This document shows positions 39,743-40,861 of a DNA stretch of 40,861 nucleotides, piece after piece. The notes beneath the pieces are model-generated. The model was not told where the DNA came from. It ran no database searches and was given only the letters and a program-made list of their open reading frames with translations. The stretch lies in the NCBI GenBank assembly GCA_031272145.1, contig JAISUL010000069.1, forward strand, positions 1 to 40,861, given 5' to 3'. The stretch is from Synergistaceae bacterium (GTDB lineage Bacteria; Synergistota; Synergistia; Synergistales; Aminobacteriaceae). Both the position numbers and the translations under genes were made by a program. Each line of letters starts with the position of its first letter. Within the stretch, counting starts at the first letter, position 1.

Positions 39743-40129
39743 ATGGCGGACAGCAACATTCCTGTCGAGGAAGAGGGCAAGGGCAGGAGCGGCAAGCTCA
39801 AGTGGATTATTGGCATCTTGGTCGTCATCCTCATTATCGCCAACGTTATGTGGAACATGACGAGCGATAAGATCGCGTCCGAGGCCGGGGCCATCAGGAC
39901 AGATGTCGCCGCTCTGAGCGCGCGCGTCGAGAAGGCCGAGAACAGCACCCTCGACAGCGACGCGGTCAAGGCAGACCTCGAGGCCATCCACAGCGCGAGC
40001 AAAACCTTCGACTCCAAGCTCGCAGCCCTGATCAAGGCCGAGGAGGCCAAGGTCGCAAGCCTCACCACCGAGCTTGAGAACCACAAGGCCTACGTGGAGC
40101 AGCTGAAGGCGCTTCAGGCCGGAAACTAG
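39743..40129 (+). CDS. Single-pass membrane protein with coiled coil, function unknown
   Basis: 128 residues; not recognised. A short basic N-terminus (GKGRSGKLK), one membrane helix (residues 20-38: WIIGILVVILIIANVMW), then an Ala/Glu/Lys-rich coiled coil to the end. Positive-inside charges put the coiled coil on the outer face of the inner membrane. GAAAAGGAGGAG precedes the ATG. Lies 47 bases after rplL in the same direction, and 67 bases before lepA. No known partner in this position. Confidence 0.8.
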   Translation: MADSNIPVEEEGKGRSGKLKWIIGILVVILIIANVMWNMTSDKIASEAGAIRTDVAALSARVEKAENSTLDSDAVKADLEAIHSASKTFDSKLAALIKAEEAKVASLTTELENHKAYVEQLKALQAGN

Positions 40130-40155
40130 AGGCCAGAGCCCTAACGCTCGCGCAC

Positions 40156-40219
40156 CAGGGCATCCACAAGCTCGTGACACAGGGCATCCGTAACTCGTGA
40201 AACAGGACGGCATCCGCAA
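40156..40219 (+). repeat. Imperfect triplication over the lepA start region
   Basis: GGCATCC occurs at 40159, 40183 and 40209, each followed by a related stretch (ACAAGCTCGTGACACA; GTAACTCGTGAAACA; GCAACTTTTGCG). The unit is 24-26 bases long. The third copy is the codons GIRN of lepA, and the copy before it supplies the GTG start. Confidence 0.6.
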
Positions 40220-40861
40220 CTTTTGCGTCATAGCCCACATCGACCACGGCAAGTCAACCCTAGCAGACCGGCTCCTTGAACGCACGGGAGCCGTGTCCGC
40301 CAGGGACATGAGGCAGCAGGTGCTGGACTCGCTCGACATCGAACGCGAGCGCGGCATCACCATTAAGTTGGTCCCAGCGCGCATGGACTACCGCGCACAG
40401 GACGGACGAAACTACGTGCTGAACCTCATCGACACGCCGGGACACGTCGACTTCGGCTATGAGGTATCGCGCTCCCTTGCCGCTTGCGAGGGAGCGCTTT
40501 TGATCGTCGACGCCACCCAGGGCGTGGAGGCCCAGACCGTCGCCAACGCCTACCAGGCCGTGGAACAGGGATTAGAAATACTCCCGGTCATAAACAAAAT
40601 CGACCTACCCTCGGCACGCCCCGACGCAGCTAAGAAGGAGATCGCCGAGGTCATCGGCCTGGACGCCTCGAACGCGGTTCTGGCGAGCGCGAAGGACGGC
40701 ACAGGCGTCGACGAGATACTCGAGCGCATCGTCACAGACGTGCCGCCGCCGGAGGGCGACCCGGACGCTCCCTCCCGCGCCCTGATTTTCGACTCGGTCT
40801 ACGACAACTACCGCGGCGTCATATGCTACGTCAGGGTCGTCGACGGGGTGCTGCGCAGCGG
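40197..40861 (+). CDS. lepA: Elongation factor 4 (LepA), 3' end outside the window
   Basis: 221 codons visible from GTG 40197. GTPase motifs are complete: G1 [10 protein letters not shown]2 in [11 protein letters not shown]3 DTPGHVDF, G4 NKID, G5 [25 protein letters not shown] and [14 protein letters not shown] separate it from other translational GTPases. LepA back-translocates or helps assemble ribosomes. The start overlaps a nine-codon mini-frame (GTG 40173, ending TGA 40198-40200) that mimics the beginning of LepA (TQGIRNS). No strong ribosome-binding site is seen. Confidence 0.93.
   Translation, partial: MKQDGIRNFCVIAHIDHGKSTLADRLLERTGAVSARDMRQQVLDSLDIERERGITIKLVPARMDYRAQDGRNYVLNLIDTPGHVDFGYEVSRSLAACEGALLIVDATQGVEAQTVANAYQAVEQGLEILPVINKIDLPSARPDAAKKEIAEVIGLDASNAVLASAKDGTGVDEILERIVTDVPPPEGDPDAPSRALIFDSVYDNYRGVICYVRVVDGVLRS

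Overview
The window is a GC-rich (roughly 60-65%) chromosomal segment from a diderm anaerobe. The combination of LPS-type heptosyltransferase and MurJ genes, DivIVA and SepF, S-layer-homology surface anchoring, a MEMO/AMMECR1 plus radical-SAM pair, a 5-oxoprolinase operon with an NRAMP-like permease, and a NuoE/NuoF/GltD-like soluble flavoprotein complex suggests a member of the Synergistota (Synergistaceae). That assignment is an inference from gene content; no rRNA gene is present. Start codons are often TTG or GTG, and strong AAGGAGG ribosome-binding sites decide most starts.

Layout. 1-1,690: a truncated exported ankyrin-repeat gene with a small unknown partner, then four tRNA genes (Lys, Arg, His, Arg) on the minus strand, with two decayed copies of a tRNA 3' end. 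1,714-5,099 (+): an orphan MacB-type permease preceded by a tiny upstream ORF, then a MEMO-AMMECR1 fusion and its radical-SAM partner. 5,112-8,943 (-): an NRAMP-like transporter with 5-oxoprolinase subunits PxpB, PxpC and PxpA. 9,098-11,777: a nine-repeat cytoplasmic ankyrin protein, a GT9 glycosyltransferase and a HAD phosphatase. 11,874-18,094: a zinc-ribbon YvyF-like protein, an exported FAD oxidoreductase with SLH modules, a hydrogenase maturation protease, MurJ, and a polytopic membrane protein that carries a palindromic element inside its reading frame. 18,165-22,325: YggS, SepF, DivIVA, RecG.

22,333-28,783 (-): a methyltransferase-like gene interrupted by a long CT/GA dinucleotide tract (apparently phase-variable and out of frame here), a 4HBT thioesterase, and a three-gene electron-transfer complex. 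28,879-33,023 (+): glucose-6-phosphate isomerase, a small unknown protein and an SbcC-like zinc-hook coiled coil without ATPase heads. 33,038-34,761 (-): a YkgJ-type cysteine-cluster protein and PurD. 34,892-40,861 (+): an NYN-LOTUS putative RNA-binding nuclease, then rpmG, tRNA-Trp, secE, nusG, rplK, rplA, L10 leader, rplJ, rplL, a small membrane coiled-coil protein and the start of lepA.

The most notable signals are: a recurrent 5' leader design (TGTATAAT-like -10 box, a compact GC hairpin, then AAGGAGG) shared by unrelated genes; the (GA)n phase-variable methyltransferase; the palindrome inserted in frame in a coding sequence; the symmetric headless zinc-hook protein; and a transporter of the NRAMP fold lacking the usual metal-ligand motifs in a 5-oxoproline operon.
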